Assembly (NCBI RefSeq): GCF_934190855.1
Contig: NZ_CAKPTN010000034.1
Location: 1 to 13,491 of the forward strand
Reading direction: 5' to 3'
Length of the DNA: 13,491 nt
Source of the DNA: an uncultured Veillonella sp.
GTDB lineage: Bacteria; Bacillota; Negativicutes; Veillonellales; Veillonellaceae
This document shows positions 1 through 7,371 of the stretch, piece by piece. Both the position numbers and the translations under genes were made by a program. The first letter of the stretch is position 1; every line of letters starts with the position of its first letter. A model generated the notes under the pieces. It worked only from the letters and a program-made list of their open reading frames with translations. It had not been told where the DNA came from and did not search any database.

Positions 1-1042
1 TAAAGAGAATTTGGAACACAAAGCTATTCACTATTGTACGTACAGGAACTGTATTTACTTCCTCTGGATTAGCCACAGCATAGCTGATATCTTTTGCCGC
101 ACTTGCTTTACAGATAATAGACTTACGGAATGTTGTATCAAGCATAAAGTCTAAATATTGCTCTTGGTCTGCTTGGTTATTAGGAGCTAATTGCTCAAGT
201 TTATCCGCAATGCTTTCATCATAAGTACGAACCATGGACAATGTAAGGTCCGCATCGCATACATAAGCAAGATTGTGTGCTTTTAGATGATCATTGAATT
301 GATAAAAATAGCATGGATCATTATGCGGTTCTAAATGGTCATGGCCTACATAATAGTCGTCTTTTTGCATAACGGAACGTAAAGCACCTAAGAATTTACT
401 ATTGCGTTCCTTTAAATTATCGTAGTTAAGGATTTGAGCACCTACTAAACTGCCCACAGTTTTACCGCGCAATACCTTTTCCTTATGCGTAGATTCATCA
501 TGGCCACGATTAGCAAATAACATGAGCTGACGAACCTCTTCCATCGTATGCCAGCCAGGGTACGTATTGTAGGATACATAGGCAATGCCATTATCAGCCA
601 AATGATTAGCAATAATATCGAGCAATTTATCCTTCATTTCTTCGCTGATCCAAGAATAGAAACCATGCGCAATAATATAGTCAAAGGTCCCCATGGATTC
701 ATCAAAATTCAAGATATCACCTTGCACTAAAGATACATTTTCAAGTTTTGAATCTCCGATAATTTTATTACCCTTCTCTACTTGATCTTTGGAAAGTTCA
801 ATCCCTACAAAGGTCGCTTCAGGGTTGTGAACTGCTTGGGAAATGATATTACCACCATAGGTAGCACCTAATTCAAGGACACGCGCCGTTTTAGCTGCTG
901 GAGGCTTAAGACCTACAAGCGTACCGTACGCCTCTAAATAGGCAGGTGTAGTAAAAGGAAATGGATAGGATTTATAGCCTAACTCTTTATATATCGTTTG
1001 TTGCATATCTTCTGTTGCCATTTGTGTATTATCCTTAGCCAT
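1..1042 (-). CDS. Class I SAM-dependent methyltransferase with C-terminal methyltransferase regulatory domain (3' end cut by window edge)
   Basis: I read 347 codons from an ATG at 1042 to the left edge with no stop; the C-terminus is missing. Residues 53-125 form a Rossmann-type SAM-binding core: motif I VLELGATYGGN (55-65), the acidic-loop strand VGIELS (79-84), GDIL (108-111) and FDYIIAHG (120-127). Residues about 200-320 match the layout of the 'methyltransferase regulatory domain' family (PF10119), with the HDHLEPHNDPCYFYQF stretch (235-250) and the DFMLDTTFRKS stretch (298-308). Members are predicted cytoplasmic methyltransferases of unknown substrate. The start is supported by AGAGG five bases before the ATG; Met8 and Met13 are weaker alternatives. 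It lies downstream of the nifJ terminator and has its own promoter, so it is probably a separate unit. The methyltransferase call is firm; the substrate cannot be read from the sequence. Confidence 0.85.
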   Translation of the reverse strand, partial: MAKDNTQMATEDMQQTIYKELGYKSYPFPFTTPAYLEAYGTLVGLKPPAAKTARVLELGATYGGNIISQAVHNPEATFVGIELSKDQVEKGNKIIGDSKLENVSLVQGDILNFDESMGTFDYIIAHGFYSWISEEMKDKLLDIIANHLADNGIAYVSYNTYPGWHTMEEVRQLMLFANRGHDESTHKEKVLRGKTVGSLVGAQILNYDNLKERNSKFLGALRSVMQKDDYYVGHDHLEPHNDPCYFYQFNDHLKAHNLAYVCDADLTLSMVRTYDESIADKLEQLAPNNQADQEQYLDFMLDTTFRKSIICKASAAKDISYAVANPEEVNTVPVRTIVNSFVFQILF

Positions 1043-1112
1043 ATGTACCTCTATATTTAATATTAAAATTATCCAAAATCTGTAATGCTAAAATTATGCA
1101 TAGCTACTTATC

Positions 1113-1121
1113 ATTATACCA
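1113..1121 (-). promoter_or_regulatory. Extended -10 promoter for the methyltransferase gene
   Basis: On the minus strand the sequence reads TGGTATAAT, a perfect extended -10 (TGnTATAAT). No good -35 lies 16-18 bases upstream (TATGTA at 17), which is normal for extended -10 promoters. Transcription would start near 1106, giving a leader of about 64 bases. It sits between the nifJ terminator and the methyltransferase start, which fits a separate transcript. Confidence 0.5.
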
Positions 1122-1146
1122 AATCCCCAGGATTTTACATACAAAA

Positions 1147-1170
1147 GAGGCACCCTCGAAAGGGTGCCTC
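1147..1170 (-). terminator. Rho-independent terminator of nifJ
   Basis: A perfect 10-bp GC-rich stem (GAGGCACCCT / AGGGTGCCTC) closes a tetraloop that is UUCG in the minus-strand RNA. The stem is followed on that strand by TTTTGT. It begins 28 bases after the nifJ stop codon. Confidence 0.92.
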
Positions 1171-1198
1171 ATATAGTTATCAGTCGTTAAATAATGAA

Positions 1199-4100
1199 TT
1201 ATTTTACGTCTTCAAAACCTTTTTGTAAGCGAACATAGCTTAAGCGACGTTCTTTAGCGTCTTGTTCAGTTTTAGCGAACAATTCTTCTGCCACATCTGG
1301 AGCAGCTTTAGCCAAGGAAGCGTAACGTACTTCACCTTTAAGGAAGTCTTGGAAGCTTTCAGTTGGTTCTTTGGAATCCAAGGAGAATGGATTTTTACCT
1401 TCTTCTTTAAGTTGAGGGTTGTATCTGTAAAGATCCCAGTAACCAGCTGCAACTGCTTTACGTTGTTCTTCTTGAGCTTTACCCATACCAGCTTTGATAC
1501 CATGGTTGATACATGGGCTGTAAGCGATGATCAAGGATGGACCTGGATATGCTTCAGCTTCTGTAATAGCTTTCATCAATTGGTTTTTGTCTGCGCCCAT
1601 AGCTACTTGTGCTACGTATACATAACCATAAGACATAGCCATCATGCCAAGGTCTTTTTTCTTAGTACGTTTACCAGAAGCTGCGAATTGAGCAACTGCT
1701 GCTACGTTAGTGGATTTAGAAGCTTGACCACCAGTGTTGGAGTATACTTCAGTATCGAATACGAAGATGTTGATGTCTTCGCCAGAAGCTAATACATGGT
1801 CAACACCACCGAAGCCGATGTCGTATGCCCAGCCGTCACCACCGAAGATCCAGTGGGAACGTTTGATCAAGAATTGTTTTTTCTCAAGAAGTTCTTTCAA
1901 CTCAGGAGTTGTAGCGCCTTCAGCTTCGATAGCTGCTACTAAACGTTCGGAACGTTGACGAGTAGCTGCACCAAGGTTAGCGAATTCAAGCCATTGTTCT
2001 AAAGCTTCTTTCAATTCGCCAGTAGCAGTTTCAGCAGCTTTCGCAGCCACTTCTGCTAATTGTTGACGAACTTTCTTAACGCCGATGTACATACCATAAC
2101 CATACTCAGCATTGTCCTCGAACAAGGAGTTAGCCCAGGAAGGACCTTGACCTTGTTGGTTAGTTGTGTATGGAGATGCAGGCATGGACGCACCCCAGAT
2201 GGAGGAACAACCAGTTGCATTGGCAATCATCATGCGGTCGCCGAATAATTGAGTTAACAATTTAGCGTAAGGAGTTTCACCACAACCTGCGCAAGCACCA
2301 GAGAACTCGAACAATGGTTGTTCGAATTGAGAACCTTTAAGAGTCTCTTTCTTCATAGGGTTTTCTTTTACAGGAAGGTTAACACCGTAGTTCCAAGCTT
2401 CAGCTTGTTCAATTTCAGTGTCGATGGAGCTCATTACGATAGCTTTGCCTTTAGGAGCTGGACAGATATCAACACAGTTACCGCAACCCAAGCAGTCTAA
2501 TGGGGATACTGCGATACGGAATTGAAGATCTTTAGCGCCCATTGCAGGGATTGTATCGAAATGTTCTGGAGCCGCAGCCACTTCTGCTTCAGTTGCCAAG
2601 ATTGGACGAATTGTAGCATGTGGACATACGAAGGAACATTGGTTACATTGGATACAGTTTTCTGGTAACCATTTTGGAACGAACAATGCAGGACCGCGTT
2701 TTTCGAATTTAGCAGTACCAGCAGGTAATGTACCGTCTTCGTAACCAGCGAATGTGGATACAGGAAGATCGTAACCAGCTTGAGCATTGATTGGTTGTGC
2801 AATGTTTTGAACGTAGGATGGACAAGACTCACAACCAGGTTTTACTGTGTGGTTGCCTTCATCAACAGCGTTTTTCCAGTCAGCAGGAACATCTACTTTT
2901 ACCAAAGCATTAACGCCTTGATCGATAGCAGCATTGTTCATGTCAACAATATTTTGACCTTTTTTACCGTAAGAAGTTACTACGGATTCTTTAAGGTATT
3001 TAACAGCATCTTCAACAGGAATGATTTCAGTCAATTTGAAGAACGCAGCTTGAGTTACCATGTTGATACGACCGCCCAAACCGATTTCGGAAGCGATTTT
3101 TGCAGCGTTGATGATGTAGAAGTTCAATTCTTTTTCTGCGATTTGACGACGTAATTTAGCAGGTAAATGTTCGTCTAATTCTTCAGGAGACCAAGTACAG
3201 TTCAATAAGAATGTACCACCTTTTTTGATGCCGCGGATCAAGTCGTATTCATGTACGTAAGATTGACGGTGACATGCTACGAATTGAGGTTCAGTAATCA
3301 AGTAAGGCAAGTTGATTGGGTTTTTACCAAAACGAAGGTGAGACATTGTTACGCCACCAGATTTTTTGGAGTCATAGTCGAAGTATGCTTGAGCATACAT
3401 GTCAGTGTGGTCACCGATGATTTTGATAGCGGATTTATTCGCACCTACAGTACCGTCAGAACCGAAGCCCCAGAATTTACATTCAGTCAAACCAGGAGTT
3501 TCTACTTCTACGCCTTCAGCACGCTCTAAGGACAAGAATGTAACATCGTCATTGATACCCAATGTGAAGAATTTCTTGCCATTTTCAGCCGCTAAGTTAT
3601 CGAATACAGCTACGATGTCTGCAGGGATAACGTCTTTGGAGCTCAAACCATAACGACCAGCGATAACTTTTACGTTACGGCCGCCGTCAACTACAGCTGC
3701 TTGTACGTCCAAGAACAATGGTTCAGCCAAAGCACCTGGTTCTTTAGTACGGTCAAGAACTGCAATGCGTTCTACAGTTTGAGGAAGAGCTTTCAACAAA
3801 CGATCTGTTGCGAATGGACGGAACAAGTGAACGTTGATGAAACCTACTTTACGACCCAATTTGTTGAGGTAATCAACAGTGGATTGTACTACTTGAGCGG
3901 AAGAACCCATAGTAACGATTACGTCAGTTGCATCAGGAGCACCATGGTAGTTGAACAATTGGTAGTTAGTACCAGCCAATTTGTTAACTTCGTTCATGTA
4001 ATTTTCTACAACGTCTGGAAGTTCCAAGTAGAATTTGTTGGATGCTTCACGATGTTGGAAGTATACGTCAGGGTTTTCTGCAGTACCACGAGTTACAGGA

Positions 4101-4735
4101 GCATCTGGGTTCAAAGCGTTTTTACGGAAAGCTTTAACAGCGTCCATGTCTACTAATGGTTTCAAATCTTCATAGTCCCAGATTTCGATTTTTTGAATTT
4201 CGTGGGATGTACGGAAACCGTCGAAGAAGTTGATGAAAGGTACGCGAGTTTTAATAGCTGTTAAGTGAGCTACTGCGGACAAGTCCATTACTTCTTGTAC
4301 GGAGGATTCAGCTAGCATAGCGCAACCGGATGCACGAGCAGCCATAACGTCTTGATGGTCACCAAAGATAGACAAAGCATGTGCAGCCAATGCACGAGCA
4401 GCTACTTGGAATACACCTGGAAGTAATTCGCCTGCTACTTTGTATAAGTTAGGAAGCATCAATAACAAACCTTGGGAAGATGTGAAAGTTGTTGTTAATG
4501 CGCCAGCTTGTAAGGAACCGTGGAATGCAGCTGCAGCGCCTGCTTCAGATTGCATTTCTACAACTTGAACAGTGTTGCCGAAGATGTTTTTACGACCAGC
4601 AGCAGACCATTCGTCAATGTGTTCTGGCATTGGGGAAGATGGAGTGATTGGGTAAATCGCAGCAACTTCTGTAAAACCATAAGAAACGTGAGCAGCCGCT
4701 TGGTTGCCGTCCATAGTTTTAAATTTACGACTCAT
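1199..4735 (-). CDS. nifJ: Pyruvate:ferredoxin (flavodoxin) oxidoreductase, single-chain homodimeric type
   Basis: This cytoplasmic enzyme oxidises pyruvate plus CoA to acetyl-CoA and CO2 and passes electrons to ferredoxin or flavodoxin. The 1178 residues match the usual length of the fused single-chain form. Visible parts in order: the N-terminal TPP domain with YPITPSSPMPE (28-38) and the likely TPP-activating Glu64; the gamma domain with GFGSDGTVGANK (423-434); a two-[4Fe-4S] ferredoxin domain with Cys694/697/700/704 and Cys748/751/754/758; proximal-cluster ligands Cys815, Cys818, Cys843 and Cys1075; and the TPP/Mg site GDGW (966-969) through Asn1000. All expected cofactor residues are present, so it should be active. 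GGAGG lies ten bases before the ATG. It is transcribed alone, divergently from a LysR regulator, and ends at a strong terminator. In a lactate- or pyruvate-fermenting anaerobe this is a central energy step feeding acetate formation and hydrogenase. Confidence 0.97.
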   Translation of the reverse strand: MSRKFKTMDGNQAAAHVSYGFTEVAAIYPITPSSPMPEHIDEWSAAGRKNIFGNTVQVVEMQSEAGAAAAFHGSLQAGALTTTFTSSQGLLLMLPNLYKVAGELLPGVFQVAARALAAHALSIFGDHQDVMAARASGCAMLAESSVQEVMDLSAVAHLTAIKTRVPFINFFDGFRTSHEIQKIEIWDYEDLKPLVDMDAVKAFRKNALNPDAPVTRGTAENPDVYFQHREASNKFYLELPDVVENYMNEVNKLAGTNYQLFNYHGAPDATDVIVTMGSSAQVVQSTVDYLNKLGRKVGFINVHLFRPFATDRLLKALPQTVERIAVLDRTKEPGALAEPLFLDVQAAVVDGGRNVKVIAGRYGLSSKDVIPADIVAVFDNLAAENGKKFFTLGINDDVTFLSLERAEGVEVETPGLTECKFWGFGSDGTVGANKSAIKIIGDHTDMYAQAYFDYDSKKSGGVTMSHLRFGKNPINLPYLITEPQFVACHRQSYVHEYDLIRGIKKGGTFLLNCTWSPEELDEHLPAKLRRQIAEKELNFYIINAAKIASEIGLGGRINMVTQAAFFKLTEIIPVEDAVKYLKESVVTSYGKKGQNIVDMNNAAIDQGVNALVKVDVPADWKNAVDEGNHTVKPGCESCPSYVQNIAQPINAQAGYDLPVSTFAGYEDGTLPAGTAKFEKRGPALFVPKWLPENCIQCNQCSFVCPHATIRPILATEAEVAAAPEHFDTIPAMGAKDLQFRIAVSPLDCLGCGNCVDICPAPKGKAIVMSSIDTEIEQAEAWNYGVNLPVKENPMKKETLKGSQFEQPLFEFSGACAGCGETPYAKLLTQLFGDRMMIANATGCSSIWGASMPASPYTTNQQGQGPSWANSLFEDNAEYGYGMYIGVKKVRQQLAEVAAKAAETATGELKEALEQWLEFANLGAATRQRSERLVAAIEAEGATTPELKELLEKKQFLIKRSHWIFGGDGWAYDIGFGGVDHVLASGEDINIFVFDTEVYSNTGGQASKSTNVAAVAQFAASGKRTKKKDLGMMAMSYGYVYVAQVAMGADKNQLMKAITEAEAYPGPSLIIAYSPCINHGIKAGMGKAQEEQRKAVAAGYWDLYRYNPQLKEEGKNPFSLDSKEPTESFQDFLKGEVRYASLAKAAPDVAEELFAKTEQDAKERRLSYVRLQKGFEDVK

Positions 4736-4790
4736 GTGATTATTGCCTCCTTAAGCATTTAGCAAAAATAGAACACTTGCTTAATCTATC

Positions 4791-4819
4791 ATTATGTTTA
4801 GGAATAACAACCATTACAA
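4791..4819 (-). promoter_or_regulatory. Sigma-A type promoter of nifJ
   Basis: On the minus strand TTGTAA (4814-4819) and CATAAT (4791-4796) are separated by exactly 17 bases. Transcription would begin near 4784, giving a leader of about 48 bases containing the GGAGG site. Four of six and five of six consensus bases are present. Confidence 0.6.
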
Positions 4820-4837
4820 ACTTGCGTACATGAAAAA

Positions 4838-4878
4838 ATAATGCAATAATATATATGTTATATATAATACGGCATTAT
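4838..4878. promoter_or_regulatory. Candidate activator-binding dyad upstream of nifJ
   Basis: A 7-bp inverted repeat, ATAATGC (4838-4844) and GCATTAT (4872-4878), flanks a 27-bp stretch of nearly pure A/T. It spans about -54 to -94 from the predicted nifJ start, the zone where LysR-type activators usually bind. That the neighbouring LysR protein binds here is inference; arms with a 27-base gap can also occur by chance. Confidence 0.3.
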
Positions 4879-4931
4879 GTGTGAACATACTTTTTTGTAA
4901 TGGGCACAACCATAATTCCTAATATCATAAC

Positions 4932-4960
4932 TTGATATAGCCCTATAAGCTAATTATAAC
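4932..4960 (+). promoter_or_regulatory. Promoter of the lysR gene with an internal dyad
   Basis: TTGATA (4932-4937) and TATAAC (4955-4960) are 17 bases apart, each five of six consensus. The start would be near 4967, leaving a long leader of about 155 bases. A dyad TATAG-CC-CTATA (4936-4947) overlaps the -35 box and spacer and also fits the T-N11-A pattern of LysR-type sites (T4936, A4948), so it could serve autorepression. Of the stretch between nifJ and this gene, the rest holds only short repeats and no small gene I can support. Confidence 0.55.
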
Positions 4961-5033
4961 GTGCTGGGCCCTATCAACGCAACACATACAGTGACTGTCG
5001 CTTTGCCAATATTGCTATTCATGCTTTACATAA

Positions 5034-5065
5034 AGTAATAGCTACTTGCATTCTAGTAATAACTA
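5034..5065. repeat. Two 11-bp direct repeats spaced by 21 bp before lysR
   Basis: AGTAATAGCTA (5034-5044) and AGTAATAACTA (5055-5065) agree at 10 of 11 positions and start 21 bases apart, two helical turns. Each copy is part of a small dyad: AAGTA-N5-TACTT at 5033-5047 and TAGT-N4-ACTA at 5054-5065. They lie in the predicted lysR leader. They may be operator half-sites; function is unproven. Confidence 0.4.
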
Positions 5066-5121
5066 TTCTCATTTAGTTAGGTCACTTCCTATAACCAAGT
5101 TTTATTTTTAGGGGGTTAATT

Positions 5122-6045
5122 ATGGATTTTCATCATTTGAAATACTTCGTTGAAGTAGCTGATCAAAAAAGCTTCAGTAAGGCTGCGAGGAATTTACACA
5201 TCTCCCAATCTGCTATCAGCCGTACTATCAAAGCTTTAGAAGACGAACTTGGTGTTGTTCTCTTCATGCGTAATGCTAAATCTGTAGAACTTACTGATGG
5301 GGGTACCATCTTCTTAACCCACGCTAAACGCGTTGTGTTTATGTTTGAACATCTAAAAACTGATTTTGAAAACGAATTTCGTTTGGAACAAGGTTCCATC
5401 CGAATTGGTATTCCACCAATTACAGATGCACCAATCTTTGCCCAATTATTAGGTGAGTTCAAAAAAGTTTATCCACAAATTGAATTAGAGCTATATGAAC
5501 AAGGTTCTAAAAAGGTTGAGATCAGTGTTCAAGAAGGTTTAATTGATATTGGTATTATCTGTACTAAACCAAACCCTAAAGAATTTGAGTCCTTCTACCT
5601 TACTAGTGACCCACTTTCCGTTATCATTCCAAAATCCAGCCCTCTAGCGAAAGAAAAAGAAATTCGTTTAGAAATGCTAGCTGATGAATCCTTTGTATTA
5701 CACAAAGACGACTTTAACTTGCATGACGAAATCATTAAAGCTTGTAAACACACTGGTTTCCAACCGCATATCGTGTTTGAAACAAGTCAACGTGATCTTA
5801 TGTTACAAACGGTTAGTGCAGACCTTGCCATCGCATTGTTACCATCTCGCCTCTGCCCTGAGGTAGGGGAAAACACTGAGGTTGGTTCCAAGGTTGTAGT
5901 GCGTCCGCTCGTACCTGAAATCATTCATACCCTCTATGTTATTTGGAAAAAAGGTCATTACCTCTCCCACGCTTCTCGCTTGTGGTTAGACTTTGTAAAC
6001 TCCAAATTACCATTACCTGGATTACAACTTGAGGATCGTCAATAA
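5122..6045 (+). CDS. LysR-family transcriptional regulator
   Basis: The 307 residues have the standard LysR length and plan. Residues 1-60 are the winged helix-turn-helix (MDFHHLKYFVEVADQKSFSK, then AARNLHISQSAISRTIKALE, with LTDGG at 57-61). A linker helix follows to about 88, and residues 90-294 form the periplasmic-binding-protein-like effector domain (GSIRIGIPPI at 91-100; IDIGIICTKP at 141-150). The effector cannot be read from the sequence. The start is fixed by a GGGGG ribosome site six bases before the ATG and by the conserved first residues. It is divergent from nifJ across 386 bp, the classic arrangement for a LysR regulator and its target, so control of pyruvate oxidation and self-regulation are reasonable inferences. 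It is coupled to the next gene by a one-base overlap (TAATG). Confidence 0.93.
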   Translation: MDFHHLKYFVEVADQKSFSKAARNLHISQSAISRTIKALEDELGVVLFMRNAKSVELTDGGTIFLTHAKRVVFMFEHLKTDFENEFRLEQGSIRIGIPPITDAPIFAQLLGEFKKVYPQIELELYEQGSKKVEISVQEGLIDIGIICTKPNPKEFESFYLTSDPLSVIIPKSSPLAKEKEIRLEMLADESFVLHKDDFNLHDEIIKACKHTGFQPHIVFETSQRDLMLQTVSADLAIALLPSRLCPEVGENTEVGSKVVVRPLVPEIIHTLYVIWKKGHYLSHASRLWLDFVNSKLPLPGLQLEDRQ

Positions 6046-6464
6046 TGAATAAAACCTCTGGGCTCGCAGCTAAATTGCGAGCCCTTTTGAAAGCTAAAGA
6101 AGCTCCCATGTGGGGCGTGATTATTGTGCTGGTTATTGTTATAATCTTCCAGCAAATACAAATTTCAGAATTACAATGGCGCGTCGACGAAGACCATGAT
6201 GGCTCCACCATCAATAGCGTGGCAGGTCGTCTATACATCCTTGAAGGGATGGCAAATAAACACGGCGATCAATTAGACGAAGTCTTTAAAAGCATTCGTC
6301 AACTCCAAAACGACGGCGCTAAGTACGACTGGGAATTAAAACAACTGCAATGGTTACACCCAGAACTTAAAGTACAACCACCAGAGGCAAACCCACACCC
6401 ATTCAAATCCACAGATCTAAATCTCGATATGAATCCTGGGAAAGTGCCTGATGTAACAAAATAA
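6045..6464 (+). CDS. Small single-pass membrane protein of unknown function
   Basis: I do not recognise the family. The 139 residues show a basic N-terminus (K10 to K18), one hydrophobic helix (about 21-38, PMWGVIIVLVIVIIFQQ) and a polar, charged remainder. Residues 58-102 have heptad-like spacing suggesting a short coiled coil, and the tail is proline-rich. The positive-inside rule predicts an inner-membrane anchor with the C-terminal domain outside. The ATG overlaps the LysR stop codon by one base, with GAGG ten bases upstream, so it is probably translated from the lysR message. A terminator-like hairpin overlaps codons 6-14, which may lower its expression relative to lysR. The composition and membrane segment make it a believable gene rather than a chance frame. 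Confidence 0.75.
   Translation: MNKTSGLAAKLRALLKAKEAPMWGVIIVLVIVIIFQQIQISELQWRVDEDHDGSTINSVAGRLYILEGMANKHGDQLDEVFKSIRQLQNDGAKYDWELKQLQWLHPELKVQPPEANPHPFKSTDLNLDMNPGKVPDVTK
6060..6088 (+). terminator. Terminator-like hairpin inside the start of the membrane-protein gene
   Basis: A perfect 9-bp stem, GGGCTCGCA (6060-6068) and TGCGAGCCC (6076-6084), has a 7-base loop and is followed by TTTT then GAAAG. It begins 15 bases after the LysR stop codon, where a lysR terminator would be expected, yet it lies in codons 6-14 of the next gene. The short T-run suggests partial termination or attenuation. Confidence 0.5.
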
Positions 6465-6490
6465 ACTTAATAAAGAAATCAAGAATAAAT

Positions 6491-6557
6491 AAAAGCACCT
6501 TATATACCTACAAAAGTCATCACAAATGACTCTTTTCATAGGATATAAGGTGCTTTT
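6491..6557. terminator. Long bidirectional hairpin terminator between convergent genes
   Basis: AAAAGCACCTTATATACCTA (6491-6510) pairs with the complementary arm at 6539-6557, with one bulged A. An inner 6-bp stem AGTCAT/ATGACT (6515-6520, 6526-6531) closes on a CACAA loop. Both strands leave the stem with CTTTTAT, so it can stop transcripts from either side. It lies between the membrane-protein gene and the convergent DUF6434-type gene. Confidence 0.75.
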
Positions 6558-6622
6558 ATCATTATTCTATTATAGATTTAATTACTAGTTTTCCCATACG
6601 TCTCTGCAATGACAAGTTACTT

Positions 6623-7240
6623 CTACTTGCGATACGCTTCTAATTTATATGCATATTCACTTAAAAGATCCTTTGAATAGATTTTTTCATTTTTTGAATC
6701 TCTAACTTCTTTCCAAATAATAGATGCTACTTTTAATTTATTCGAATAATTGCCACTACATTCGTCTGCACAAAAATCCTTAAAAAATTGATTCCATTGA
6801 CAAACCGAATTGTCATACTTTGCATAATCTGATTCACCATAATATACTTTCAGCAAATCTCCAATGGTAAAGCTTATATTTTTTTCACTTTTTACTTTTC
6901 TCCAAGCAGTAGCCATATCAGCATTAAATTTAAATCGTGAAACACCTGTTAAATCAGAAAAATATTCTCTAAACTTCATATTAAAAGAAAAATTACATTC
7001 AAGTAATGGTGTATCTAAAGTAATATTTTCCACTTGTTTTTTTCTATTTTTTATTGATGATTTTTTAATTAAATTGCCTTTAAAGTACTGCTCAATAATA
7101 TGATTGAGTTCTTGTTTTATTCCCCTATATTCTAATCCTAATAATTTACATATTTGTGAAAGTTCATCACGATACCAATAATATTTTTTAAATTCATCAA
7201 ATGATGTAATTTCATCAAACTTAGGTCTACACTCTTTCAA
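6623..7240 (-). CDS. SAP-like / DUF6434-type protein of unknown function
   Basis: The 205-residue product resembles the family of small cytoplasmic proteins that join an N-terminal SAP-like helix-turn-helix to a DUF6434-type region. SAP-like residues are about 15-56 (FDEFKKYYWYRDELSQICKL, then GLEYRGIKQELNHII). SAP motifs often contact nucleic acid, so DNA or RNA binding is possible but unproven. The C-terminal half seems to hold two copies of one unit: residues about 86-120 (KFREYFSD...TAWRKVKSEK) and 149-184 (WNQFFKDF...IIWKEVRDSK). The start is TTG, chosen because GAGGAG lies eight bases upstream and no in-frame ATG occurs near. The gene is visibly richer in A/T, Lys, Asn and Ser than its neighbours, which suggests separate acquisition. 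Gene reality is fairly sure; family assignment is from memory of the pattern. Confidence 0.72.
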   Translation of the reverse strand: MKECRPKFDEITSFDEFKKYYWYRDELSQICKLLGLEYRGIKQELNHIIEQYFKGNLIKKSSIKNRKKQVENITLDTPLLECNFSFNMKFREYFSDLTGVSRFKFNADMATAWRKVKSEKNISFTIGDLLKVYYGESDYAKYDNSVCQWNQFFKDFCADECSGNYSNKLKVASIIWKEVRDSKNEKIYSKDLLSEYAYKLEAYRK

Positions 7241-7279
7241 TATTCTGTCTCCTCAAGTTTAAATAATACTATTTTGTAA

Positions 7280-7308
7280 ATTGTAACATAAAATTGAATA
7301 GTACCCAA
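7280..7308 (-). promoter_or_regulatory. Promoter candidate for the DUF6434-type gene
   Basis: The minus strand reads TTGGGT (7303-7308), 17 bases, then TACAAT (7280-7285), with TG one base before the -10 (TGTTACAAT, extended -10). The -35 is poor but the extended -10 compensates. It falls in the 131-bp gap after the transporter gene, in which I see no convincing terminator, so read-through from the transporter is also possible. Confidence 0.4.
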
Positions 7309-7371
7309 AATCACACCATTGAAGCATTCGTTAAATATTTTCCTATGAAGTTATCTATAATATAGCTCTAC

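Noticed and set aside
548..730. Plus-strand 60-codon frame
   Set aside because: It is antisense to the SAM-binding and following part of the methyltransferase, whose reading frame carries clear motifs.
1262..1792. Long plus-strand open frame of 176 codons inside nifJ
   Set aside because: It is antisense to conserved nifJ codons, rich in Phe, Ser and Cys as expected from reading a biased coding strand backwards, and has no ribosome site. Other frames of this kind within nifJ (for example 2780-3154 and 3701-4156) are rejected likewise.
4988..4998. ACAGT-G-ACTGT palindrome in the lysR leader
   Set aside because: Only 5-bp arms with no second copy nearby; expected by chance in a region this size.
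5163..5462. Minus-strand 99-codon frame inside lysR
   Set aside because: It overlaps the highly conserved DNA-binding region of LysR and has no supporting start signal.
7355..7365. CTATA-A-TATAG palindrome after the MFS gene, considered as a terminator
   Set aside because: Five A/T-rich pairs with a one-base centre cannot form a stable RNA stem, and no T-run follows.
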